In this document: piece after piece, positions 25,770 through 36,058 of the stretch | Layout of the letters: each line of letters starts with the position of its first letter | How positions within the stretch are numbered: the first letter of the stretch is position 1 | Source: Plecoglossus altivelis | Lineage: Eukaryota; Chordata; Actinopteri; Osmeriformes; Plecoglossidae | Direction of reading: 5' to 3' | Length of the DNA stretch: 64,000 nucleotides | Assembly: GCA_036571765.1 (NCBI GenBank) | Contig: BROE01000015.1 | Coordinates: 1,136,224 to 1,200,223, forward strand | The notes under the pieces: generated by a model | Databases searched by the model: none | Told to the model about the DNA's origin: nothing | Seen by the model: only the letters and a program-made list of their open reading frames with translations | Translations under genes and position numbers: made by a program

Positions 25770-26390
25770 ACTAGCGGCTCTGTGGCCACCTTTGATTGGC
25801 TTTATCGGGCAAGTGGTTTTGATAATCAATTATCCATGTGATAATTTTTGTGAGGCTTGGTCTGAAGATATTATCTGCCAAATTTGGTGAGTAATAGACA
25901 AAATTTGTAGGGGAAGTAGATTAAAGTATGTTTGCTCATGAATTCAAAATGGTGGCTGCATCAAATCAGCAGGTATCACACATTATGATGTGTCACAGGA
26001 TATTGAAAGATATCATGAAACACTCAATGGCAAACAAATCAACCGTTATTAGCCCATTTCCATGGCCATGCCTAGTGGTCACAGGACACCAAATTGTTTG
26101 GACATCTTCAAAAGAGGGTTCCAAGTTAACATAGCAAGTTTGGCTTTGATATCCCAATAATCTGCTGTGATATGACCAAGCTTCCTTTTTTTGTGGCCTT
26201 TCAGCTTATTTTGAAACAACTTCCTGTTTAGTTGCATTACTGCAGATTTTGATTGGCTGTACTGGACAAACCGATTTTGAATATAAAAAATCATATTGAT
26301 AATGTTTTTTAGGGTTGCTCTAACGATGATCCATGCCAGTTCCGGTGAAAATTGGACAAATATTGTAGGAGGAGAAACGTTTTTCCTTAG
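25770..26390 (+). repeat. Degenerate tandem module array, left part
   Basis: Recurring blocks of the type CTTCCTGTTTNG, a CGGC/GTGGCC core, TTGATTGGCTG, then an AAATTGGACAAATATTGTAG-like segment occur near 25770 and 26220 and again near 29010, beyond the nested hAT. A matching family is common in fish genomes; its class is not known to me. Confidence 0.5.
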
Positions 26391-26989
26391 TCTTCATTGT
26401 CAGGAAAATATGTGGTTGTCATTATAGGTTCTTGAGGCTGTTTTGTTTTGTCATGGGGAATAAGGCATATGGAATGAATTTCAGATTTTGCAGACAAATG
26501 GGATGCAAAGTGCATCACTTTAAAAATGTTAAAATTGTGGCTGTGGCTCTTTGGTCTCAAGTGGACCAGGTTGGGTGTGGTAATTACTAATGTTGTGCAG
26601 TTTAATCATGCCAAAATTATCTACTTTATACAGTTGTGGTCTAGAGCAGTGTTTCTCAAACTTTTAAGCCCAATGACCACTATCTTCCCAAAAAACAACA
26701 AAATAGGAAGGATAAGCGAAATTTAAGTTTAATTTGCAACTGTTTCAAGTCAAAAACTAATTATTCAAACACAAATGCAATGATACGATCAGAAATTATT
26801 ATATAATAATAATTAAATTTGGATTTAATTTGAAAAAGTAAATGTGAAATGAGTTGCACCTTAATATGAACAACAAGCTGCACATAGAAGGAAAAACTGC
26901 AATAAAAAATACTGTAACAGCCTAGGTCCCACTCAATGCCATTCCAAAAAGCTGAGCTGTCAGAACAATACATCTTTTTTCATAAAGAA

Positions 26990-27430
26990 TAATACATATC
27001 AGGCTTGACTCCCCTGGTTAGAGATGTCACTCTTGTCTGTTTTCAAAACTTGAGAGCCCCGAGTCTTGGTTTTTGTCATTCAAAGCTGTTTTTTTAGTTA
27101 TCGTCTCATTTGTGAAAAAATGTCGCTTTTGCATATTTTGCAATTAACACACTTTTTTGAATGATTTAGTATGAAATGCTCCCACACCTTGGATGACTTG
27201 GGTCGTACTGATTTCTCTGCCTCCGCCATGTGTTTCAGAACAATGTTACGGGTCTCTCCGCTCCGCTCTGCTTCGCGCTCAACCACGCTTTTTATACGCA
27301 AACATCGCCACGTCTTATTGAGAGGCGTAATAATCGTGCGACACAACAAATCGATAATGAAATTGGTTTCCAACTCTTTTAATAATCGAATTTTATCGAT
27401 TTTTATCGATTCGTTGTTGCAGCCTTCATT
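26990..27430 (-). mobile_element. Fragment of another hAT 5' region with a BED zinc finger, nested in the ZBED5-like hAT
   Basis: On the minus strand an ATG opens MAEAEKSVRPKSSKVWEHFI then CVNCKICKSDIF, the start of a BED zinc finger as in ZBED1-type hAT transposases. It is preceded by a leader rich in ATCGAT-like words. It lies downstream of the C-terminal piece of the host element, where no BED finger is expected, so it probably is a separate insertion. Borders are uncertain. Confidence 0.55.
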
Positions 27431-27489
27431 ACAAATCTAATAGATCTGTGGATTTTAGATTTTGAGATTTCCATCTAAAACTTATCGTG

Positions 27490-28129
27490 AATATTAATGA
27501 AACGGGTGGTGCTGCTTATCACACATCAGTTTCTGAATGTCTGGCTCCAAAGAGGAGAGTTTCAGTCTCATACTGGGCTCCACGTTTAGTCTGTTGCGCT
27601 GACATTTTGAGACCTCCATCTGATGCAATGTCCACAAGACTATTGCCTTCCTGTATTGAGAGCTTGGCACATTGCTCAATGATGTCGCCAAACAGATTTC
27701 TGACCCACTCAAAGTCCACGTGTAGCTCTGGAAAGTATTTCCCCAGCGCATGTGAAGGCCTTGTAGATGTTCCTTGATGGTTGTGACGGTGTCGTCACCC
27801 AGGGTCTCTTCAGTTTTGAGAAGAAAGATTTCCAGTCAATTTTATTATGCACAATGAAGGCATTTAGTGCATCAAAGATCGCTTCTCCTGTGGTGGAAAG
27901 GAAGGGATTTACAGAAGAGAAAATCCTCGTAGACTGAGCGCGCATGGATGTATCTCACAAAACACAGAAGATTTGCCTTGTTACCAATGTCCGTCGACTC
28001 GTCCAGTTGAAGAGAAAAGAAGGGACTCTGGTGTACTCGTGTGATCAGGTGCTCTTGGACAGTTTCGGACATTGAAATTATGTGTCGCTGGACAGTGTCA
28101 TTGGACCGAGGTACTTTGAGCGTCATCAC
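27490..28129 (-). pseudogene. Catalytic and C-terminal remains of the same hAT transposase
   Basis: SPFFSLQLDESTDIGNKANL carries the first catalytic Asp region (LDESTD). The reading then breaks; pieces at 27872-27709 and 27751-27494 correspond to later and C-terminal parts (FEWVRNLFGDI; MRLKLSSLEPDIQKL). The central catalytic core is missing. Confidence 0.75.
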
Positions 28130-28731
28130 TAGCTTTCTTCCCTAACATTACGTTTGCCGTAATTTCTGCTGCGGGCTTAACTAGAGTCTCTCCAATTGAA
28201 TAGGGTTTTCCCGTTTTTGCAATGAGTAGAGACACTCTGTAGGATGCTTCAGTAGCCTTTGCATTTGCACCGGGCATAAAAAACTGTGAGGTGTTTTTAC
28301 TCATGTGTTGCTCAAGCTCATCAAGTTTTCTCTCAAAAATGACACTGGTTTGTCTGTACAATGTTTGTGCTTAGACTCAAAGTGACGCTTGAGTTTCAAT
28401 GGTTTCATTGCTTCATTAGCCAATATTTCATGACACAAAACACAGTGAGGTCTAGGATCCTCAAGATCCCCAGTCCAGAAAAATCCAAACTTCATGTCTC
28501 ATTGTGATATTTTCGCTTAACTTTCTCGCATGGTTTTCCACGGTGAGCTAGCTCCGTGGTATGCGGGAGTGTGGTGGCCAGTGGCCGTGACTCGGTATGT
28601 TCAGTTCCGGCTTCAGTGGGCCTTTGCGGTGCTGTAGTTTTGCTGCATTTAGTGGACGCTTGATGTTTTCTTTTGACTCCTCTTTGGTTTAGCCACAGAT
28701 CCATTTTTACGTTATTAAAACAGAATGGCAA
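28098..28731 (-). pseudogene. N-terminal half of hAT (ZBED5-like) transposase pseudogene
   Basis: Three overlapping frames on the minus strand read in the order basic tail, BED-like finger with C-x2-C and H-x4-H spacing (CVLCHEILANEAMK, HFESKH), and a conserved segment (ASYRVSLLIAKTGKPYSIGE, TLVKPAAEITANVML). Frame changes occur near 28495 and 28340. The match is to the family of domesticated ZBED5 and of fish hAT copies; this copy is broken. Confidence 0.8.
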
Positions 28732-28899
28732 GAACTGTTTCGCAAGTATATAAAAAATCTACTTAAATAAGTGACTTTTATAAACTCTTAGCTAGTTTAG
28801 GTAATCTTTTCGCGGACCACTAGTCTGTACTAGACCACACTTTAAGAATGACTGGTCTAGAGATTTGCCTTTGACTCCCATGGAACAAAGATAATAAAT

Positions 28900-29230
28900 A
28901 TAGTTACAATGAGGTGGCCAAGCTGGTCAAACATCCAAGAAAACATTGTAGACATCCTCAGAAGTGGCCAGTTTCATATGAATACATGAAATATTTGCTG
29001 AGATACGTGCCAACTTCCTGTTTGGCGACTCTGCGGCCGAATGTGATTGGCTGCACCAGGCAAAATGCAAAAAAATCAACAGTTATTGGCCAATACTTAT
29101 TTTTGCTTCCAGCGGCCACACCCAGTAGTCACATGAGACCAAAGATGAAGATTGGAAAAAAATTGTAGGACGAGTAGCAAAAGAAAAGTGTTTACTTCAC
29201 ATTCAAAATGGCAAAATGAAAAATATACAA
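28900..29230 (+). repeat. Degenerate tandem module array, right part
   Basis: Carries CTTCCTGTTTGGCGACTCTG, GTGATTGGCTG and a terminal ATTGTAGGACGAG segment, matching modules to the left of the nested hAT. The array was therefore probably continuous before that insertion. Confidence 0.5.
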
Positions 29231-29359
29231 CTGGCAAGTGGCACCATGGGTGTAATAAACTGTTCTAATTCCATGGAATCCAATGGTACCTCATTTTTGA
29301 AAATAGGTCATTCTGTTTAAAAGTTGGACTTGTGTAAACCAATACACAAGCCACCGAAA

Positions 29360-29710
29360 ATAATAATAATAATAATAATAATAATGAGAAGAATGGGTAG
29401 AAATACTCATGGTGGCTTTGCAGCTTTGCTGCTTGGCCTCCAATACGAACAGGTAGAAACACTACAGGTGGCTGTACAGCTTTGCTGTTCGGCCACTTAT
29501 AGGTTTCCTCCTTACAGAGGAATCAAAATAATAAGTATAGGTGGAGTCACTTACGTGGCTATGCAACTTCAATGCTTGACCACCAATAATATTAAAACTA
29601 ACAATAACAAAAGATTTCCTCCTCAAGGAGGAATCCTAATAATTGTAATAAAACGCTAACAAAAACAATAGGTGCCTTGCGTCTTTACTGCTTGGTCACT
29701 TATAAAAAAT
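29360..29710 (+). repeat. (AAT)n tract followed by four related modules with short hairpins
   Basis: After AAT repeats at 29360-29385, modules of the type GTGGCTTTGCAGCTTTGCTG then CTTGGCCTCCAAT recur near 29408, 29468, 29553 and 29670. Between them are hairpin-forming strings such as TTTCCTCCTCAAGGAGGAAT. Confidence 0.65.
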
Positions 29711-30281
29711 GCAGTCGTATTTTATTTGGCCAAAGACATGTGCGCAATAAACACAGTGAAAAACAAAAGCTGCAAATTCTTGGTGAACACTCTGTGTAAA
29801 CAATACGTGATCCCCCTCGCACAGTTACTTTTTCTCTGTAGCACTTCCGGCGATGTAACCAGAGGGGAAATGGTGGAGAGTATGGAGAGTATAAAGTGCT
29901 TATCAACTGCAAGGATCTGTGGTCAAGCAGGACAATGGATCTGTAGCTGAGTTTGACAGTTCATTACATCGATAAGGATTTTGCGTTGCAAATGCTTGCA
30001 GACATCTTTTTCCCCTCAGGATCACACGAGTCAATTGTCCAGGACCTGAGGGCGACAATGACTTCTTGGAGCTTTCAGAAGGAGAGGCTTGTCTGCATTA
30101 CAACAGACAACATAGCTAATGTGGTGAAGGTAGCTTCTCTAGATAATTGGACCAGGCTCCAATGTGTTGGCCACAGTTGTTAGTAAGCCTATGTGTCAAA
30201 AAGATTTTACGATTTAAATCAACAAATAAGTGTGAGAAAAAATCGTGATCTTGGCCATAATCATGCAGCCCTAGTCAGTCT

Positions 30282-31824
30282 CTCTGTCTATTGTACTTAA
30301 TCCTTTTGCCTTTGCTTTCTTCTGCTCTGTGTCCATCTCCCAGCCCTTTCTATTTCCCTGTGTTTGTAACTCATCACCATATCTCTCCACCTCCATCCAC
30401 CAAAAGCAGACAATTTGGCAACTGATAGCAAAACACCTGCTGGAAACTATAGAGAACTGTTTGTCTAAGCCTCACATCATCCTTATGGGTTGTTTCCTTT
30501 AGCCATGCATGTTGTTGTGCTGCCCAATGCAGTGGTTAGCTGTGATCAGTCCTGTCAGCGCACACTGTTGACATACTCAACATGTGTTGAGTACTTCACA
30601 CAGGTGAAGATGCATCTTCACCCTTACTGAAAGTATTAACTTGTGAGAGGTTTAGAATATTCATAACACTACTTGCTGTAATGCATCAGACACCAAAGCC
30701 CTTTGAAAGGTTTTAGTATTAATCCAATCAGTTGCTTGGTCAGAAATTAGCTAAGAATATGGTAGCATATTCTTAGTGGATCTGCCTTTTAAGAAACATA
30801 ATTTTTTTTTGGATAGTTATGAGTTGTAAGTAAGTAATGAGCTTGTTGAAAAGTAGTCCAGATGATTATAGGATCAAGGGATTGTTGCAACCAGTGCACT
30901 GTTCTCAGATTTAGCTATCCATTCTTCTGCCTGTGCTAGTCAGTATTGTTGCACAGTTGTTTGTAGGAAAGAATGATGAATGTTCCTGCACAAATAAAGT
31001 GAAGGAATGGAGGGAACCTGACCCTCCACCCCATCAGTGACAGGAAACAAAGCTGCCTTCAACATTTACAATTTATGCCACTCATTGCAGACTGAAGTTT
31101 GTTCTCTTCTTCACATTCCCTTACATTTTGCATGGTAGCACATCATTACATTAAATAGATGTGCGCTCTCAAATTGTTCATAAAACTCAGAATCCTCAAT
31201 GCACACAGATTTGTTTGTTTTCCTATAATATAGTGAACATTTTATCGTGTGAATTGTATCTCCAGATAAATGTGTCTATCAGTTATCTATTTCTAATTTG
31301 ACTCCCTGAGGGTTAGTAGATCATAGTTTAACTTTAAAGAACGTGGAAGCTGTTTGAAAACAGCAGTCTATTGTGGAAGATTTACTCCGTTGTTGATGAT
31401 TCCAAATCCAGATTTGGGCTCTAATACTTGTAGACAGGGATTCTTTCTGTTGAAATACAAGCTTCCCTAATCCACCCTCCAATTCACAATGCAAGAGTGT
31501 GCGTGTAGTCCTACCTCATGTTGGTAACTGCACTGGAATTTCACCCTTTTTTCTGTCTCTGCCAAAAGGTTTTACTTTGGTGTGCTGCCGTGCCCTGATA
31601 GAGAAACAAGGATAAAAGGCTTAGGCGACTGTCCTAAATGTACACAGTCCACACTGGTACTGCTAGCATGAGAATACAGATTTAAATCCTGTATGGCTTG
31701 ACCTCAAATGGCTTATATCTGTATCTACCAAAAAATGAAGCTCATGCAACACTTAATATGATAATCAGGCTTTGAACCTGCCTTTCTTTTTACATAATTA
31801 TAATTTTTACATCATCATTATACA
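30282..31824. other. Semaphorin 5' intron, nothing recognised apart from two short palindromes
   Basis: AT-rich DNA. GGTGAAGATGCATCTTCACC at 30603-30622 is a perfect 20 bp palindrome, and a 9 bp inverted repeat lies just before it at 30574-30593. Confidence 0.5.
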
Positions 31825-32260
31825 GTGCATTCAGAAAGTACAGCCTTGTTACAGCCTTATTTCAAAATTGATTAAATTCATTTTCTTCCTCAAAATACAT
31901 CTTCCTGACTAAGGCCCTTCTCCACTCAGTTTGACTGGGCAGCCAACTCTAGGAAGAGTCCTAGTGGTTCCAAATCTCTTCCATTTATGGATGTTGGTCA
32001 CTGTGCACATTGGGGCCGTCAATGCTGCAGAAATCTTTCTGTACCCTTCCCCAAATCTGTGCCTCGATACACCCCTGTCTTGCAGGTCCACAAACAATTC
32101 CTGGCTTCATGGATTAGTTTGTGCTCTGACATGCACTTTCAACTTTGGGACCTTACATAGGCAGATATGTGCCTTTCCAAATCATGTCCAATCAACTGAA
32201 TTTACCAGGTGGACTCCAATGAAGTTGCAGAAACATCTCAAGGTGTCATAGCCTCTAGGT
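31825..32260 (-). mobile_element. Truncated Tc1-like element
   Basis: Begins with a Tc1 inverted-repeat end (TACAGTGCATTCAGAAAGTA). On the minus strand the N-terminal helix-turn-helix part of a transposase is read (YRKISAALTAPMCTVTNIHK, then WKRFGTTRTLPRVGCPVKL). The rest of the transposase and the opposite end are missing. The same terminal repeat family bounds the short element at 52066. Confidence 0.8.
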
Positions 32261-34836
32261 CCCCACTGATCTCTGACTGAGTCTGATCTGAGTCTCCTAA
32301 AGGGACAATTAAACGCCAAGGTGACCTTCGACTGAATTCTGCACTGAAATTGTCAACCTCTCAATAAAATCTGTTACTTATCTCCTCGGATCCTAGATTC
32401 TTTAAAAAATAACCACAGGAGGTGTATGAAATGATGATCATTAGTCTTGTAGGACAATCAATGTAATTCAACATCTGAATTATTGGAGAGGATAACAGGG
32501 TTTAAAGTATTCTGGCACCATGCTGGACATCCGGTGGGTGTGAGGAAAACAAAAAATTACAGCTAGTTAAATGTGGCGGAGGAAGTGAGTATGTACTTCA
32601 GCAACCATTTGTTTGAATGTCACTAAACTTGGGATTTGTGGTACAGAGGAGCATTGCCTTGTAATGGGTATTAATCAGCCAAATGGTAGCACTATACCAG
32701 AAAATCACTGATCACTCTTTAGTCTTGAACACAAACGGATATTTCAAACAAACTTGATGCACATTTGTGAATGTAGAGAGCTTCTCCTGTCATGCAGAAC
32801 AATGCCTGGTTTGGTTTGTAGGTCGATATGCTCCCTGCCTGACCTGCTCCCTCACAAGTTGGAAAGCCTGCAACATGTGTTGTTTATTATGGAATGCTGA
32901 CCAAACGATTACATTTCTACAATTGACCCATATTTATTTGGTTGGTTTGAGTTTAGCTTGTGGGAATGCATCTGTGGTTACAAAGAACTGCTTTCCATGA
33001 CACCATTCACAGAATCATCAAACAATCTCTGTAATAATAAGCTTCTGGTACTTTTCTGCATGGTTGTACTGGCACTTAAGTGCCTTTTTCCTTTTTTAAC
33101 CCTGGTGCTGTCTTCGGGTCACTGTGACACAGAAAACCTAAAGACAGCACATGAATTTAGCGACTTCTGCCAAGATAACAGTGGCTCCACCATGTCGGCC
33201 CATCCTGATGGGTTTGTCTGTTCTCTGCCACACAGACCTTGTTGACTGCTGTGCGGTCTATTGTTTTTCTCACCCTCCTCTCCTCCCTATAGATTGAGGA
33301 GTTTGTAGTACTCCCCAGAGAAAGAGCCTCTCATCTATTAGAATGTTGTAGGAGCCACAGGTCAGGTTTCTCCCTCTCCTTTCTCTAGCCCCTTTGCTTT
33401 CATTATGCTCTCAATAGATGTTTGCTGCATCCTGGTACTTGCATGCTGCCTGCTGCCACCTGCTCCCTAACAGTCTGCTTATCACCTTCTGCATGACATA
33501 GAGTAAAGTTAAATAGCTTCTACCTTTGCTTTAAAACCGGAATACACTAATCTTACTACAAATCAATTGATTTTATTTTATTAAAACAATTATTTGATTC
33601 CCTTTTCTCCAGTGGGCTGAAAATGACTGTGATCCCTCTTAATTCCTATAAAATTGTGCATTTCTCAGACCCACTTTAATGTCATGTGTGTTTCTACTTA
33701 AAACTTGTTGATGTTGTATGACCATACTTTTTCTCTTTTTTTGCATTAATTAGAAAAATAGAACAAGATTTTTTTGCCGTTCGAATTTGAAAAAGGCGCC
33801 CTGTTATGTACTCCTCCTGATCAATTAGACAAAAAGGGGTTCATCAGAGCAGTAGAAGGGCCCTGGCTCTGCACCAGTCTGCACCCTCAACCCTGTCGGC
33901 ATGACTGATCATGGGACACCTGCCCCTGGCAATCACTAGCAAAAAAAAACTGAACCATAATCGGCACCAAAGAACCACAAGGCCTAAGCTCTTTTACAGC
34001 TCCTTAAATAGTCCTGGTTTAAACCCCAAGCCCTGGGCAACATATCACGTTTGCCTCAAGGAAGTAGAAAATAGACCCTCAGAAGAGGTTTGTTGGCACT
34101 AGTGTGGTTACATATTATGTAAATATGGGGCTAATTAAACATTTTTTCACATTATGGTCATGAATATCAATGACTATATGCACTGGCTGCCTCTACTCTC
34201 TCTATTCTGATTTTGAGAGTTGCCAGTAGCAGCATGTCCATCCCATGGGGCAATGTAAACACAAGTAGCGGCATCTAAATCATTGTTAAAAGTTACAGGA
34301 GTAGCAGAGGCAGCACAAGTCACTAAACACAATGCTATTTACACAAAGTGTGAGTGAAACTGACATATCCTACACTATCTAACTGAGATAAACAGAGCAG
34401 TCACCCTCTCCAGTTTTTCATTTCCATCTTTTTGATCATGGATATAATTCAAACTCTGCGTCATAGGTGGAGGAGGTAGCTTCATTTTCTTCATGTTTTC
34501 ATGGACACCATGTTCCAACCAAACTGTTGGAGCCACTTCACCATTTGTTATAGTCTTGTTAAATCTTATGTCAGCCCATGTGACCTAGGAAGGGTGTGTT
34601 GTTTTGAAAAATCTCTCCATCCTAGACTAAATACACCCTTTGCTAAAGCTGACCATTTATTCGCCTATAATGTGGTCTTAAGCTAAGCAGGGGACCCTGA
34701 AAATTATTATATTGCAGGGTAGCCATTTTATGTTCTCTGTTCAGTGTTCCTTTTATAGAAATCTCTTTCAAATTTGCACACCCTAATTTTAGATAATCAC
34801 ATGTTTTTTGTTTCAAATTAATATTTTGGTTACTAG
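32261..34836. other. Semaphorin 5' intron, no gene recognised
   Basis: AT-rich DNA. A TTAA-flanked repeat end at 33096-33150 is listed separately. Reading frames are short and unsupported. Confidence 0.5.
33096..33150 (+). repeat. Solo end of a TTAA-type (piggyBac-like) MITE
   Basis: TTAACCCTGGTGCTGTCTTC, then GGGTCACTGTGAC and a partial reversed copy ending GACAGCAC. A related end in opposite orientation lies at 36260-36349. Confidence 0.45.
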
Positions 34837-35068
34837 TGCAGTGCCAGTGATGCAGTCTGATTGATAAAGATGCCAGTAAAACACACAAATGCAGATTACC
34901 TGAACTACAGATGCACAGTGCCTGTAATAAAATTAGTGACTCACATACACGCATAGATTCCTGAATTTATAGATAGGGCACAGTTCATGCGTTAATGTTG
35001 ATGACATATATACATATATTATAAATTGAAATTTAGTGCAGTGCCTCTGATGCCACTGGTGATTACAG
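34837..35068 (+). repeat. Degenerate tandem repeat of about 60 bp units (copy 2)
   Basis: Units of the kind GTGCAGTGCCAGTGATGCAG, a variable middle, then CAGATTACCTGAACTACAGA. Clearly the same family as 20071-20280. Confidence 0.75.
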
Positions 35069-35932
35069 GTCTTCCAGTGGCTTTGTCTTATCATTCAGAT
35101 CTTAACTGAAATAATCTGTCAGCTCTAAGGTACTTTTTCCATACATCATCTTCTACTTATCCATGTCATAAAACCAATGTCTCATAATTAAAACTTTAGC
35201 ATTCTTTCCTTTGTGCAATGCAAAATCATCTTGAATTTTCTGTTTTGCATCTTATAAACATGACACAACAACTGACCAAGTAGACCAAATTCATACAAAC
35301 ATTGCTCTTGTCGCTATAGCCATGCCTTGACAAACTGACCAAGGAGGCTAAAGTGGTAGGAATAGTGATAATTTTCACTTTACCTACATATCTAAACAGA
35401 AACAAATGAATTTGTCCCATAGCATAAAGGGTGCAATAGCAAAGGGGGGGAAATGCTGAACTTGTTTTCTGTTTACAACTCAGTTGTTGGTCCATGGGCC
35501 TGACATTGCAGTCTCTACACCTTTTTTGGGTGCACCTTCTTTGCACCATCCACATTAGTTCTCCACGCTACCTAAACCTTTTGGCCTAAATTTCTGACAT
35601 CAAACCAGTATACCTATTCATGTGCAAGATAGGATACTTTAAAGATGAAAAAGGCTTATCTGCTGTTGGCATGATCAAGTTAAGCCTTTTTTCATTTTCA
35701 CTTCATGTAGGCTAGCATGCTTATGCTTGACAAATGAGTTCCACAAAAGAAGATGATACAGTGATGCCAGTTCTCATATTGAGACAAAATAGGAAGTGGC
35801 TTCAGTGGCTCTCAGCTATCTCTCCCACACACTTGCTCTTATGGTTCTTCCAGGAAGGAACCACAGACAAACGATTATCCTTTAGTTCCCTCTTTAAGGT
35901 TGGTTTTCTTTCTGTTTGTTGTTTTCTTTCAG
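35069..35932. other. Intron before the first coding semaphorin exon, nothing recognised
   Basis: No supported feature. A pyrimidine-rich tract (TTTTCTTTCTGTTTG, TTTTCTTTCAG) leads to the acceptor at 35932. Confidence 0.5.
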
Positions 35933-36058
35933 AGGAAACTGGAAACTTACTGGAAACGAATATGGCATTTGGTCTCCTTGGTGTGATCCTGGGACTGCTG
36001 CTGGAGGTCTCCACCCACAGTCCGTCAAGTGCCCCAAGGACCTCCTGGAAACACGAAG
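35933..36058 (+). CDS. sema4d: Semaphorin exon 1 of the coding region (start codon, signal peptide)
   Basis: Acceptor TTTCTTTCAG, then 29 bases of UTR and the ATG at 35962. A longer frame that starts upstream (35734) ignores the acceptor and was not chosen. Encodes a signal peptide and SAPRTSWKHE, aligning with the mature start of SEMA4D. Donor GTACTG; phase 1. Confidence 0.9.

Larger units (their letters stand above)
26639..28862 (-). mobile_element. ZBED5-like hAT transposon with intact ends and 8 bp target duplication
   Basis: The element (26647-28854) begins CAGTGTTTCTCAAACTTTTA and ends, read in reverse, CAGTCATTCTTAAAGTGTGG. It is flanked on both sides by GTCTAGAG, an exact 8 bp duplication that fits the hAT preference for T at position 2 and A at 7. 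On the minus strand, broken frames match a ZBED5/SCAND3-type transposase: VKRKYHNET, FGFFWTGDLEDPRPHCVLCH, KLKRHFESKHK (BED-like finger), then SLQLDESTDIGNKANLLCFV and, after an internal deletion, a C-terminal piece (LSSLEPDIQKL) near 27500. Several frameshifts make it non-functional. Confidence 0.88.
25115..30273 (+). mobile_element. ZBED1-like hAT transposon, decayed and filled with later insertions
   Basis: The ends are imperfect inverted repeats: left TAAGGACTGCACAATTAATC, right (reversed) TAGGGCTGCATGATTATGGC. Two coding remains read on the plus strand. At 25470-25640 there is a BED zinc-finger piece (CKECGKVMFGPHSNSTNLF, then HLNH). At 29950-30183 there is a transposase piece (YIDKDFALQ, ERLVCITTDNIANVVKVASL, DNWTRLQCVGHSC). 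Everything between is other repeats. An 8 bp target duplication could not be confirmed. Confidence 0.7.

Noticed and set aside
35734..35961. Upstream extension of the first semaphorin exon to an earlier ATG
   Set aside because: A strong pyrimidine tract and AG at 35931-35932 mark an acceptor, and the ATG at 35962 opens a good signal peptide.
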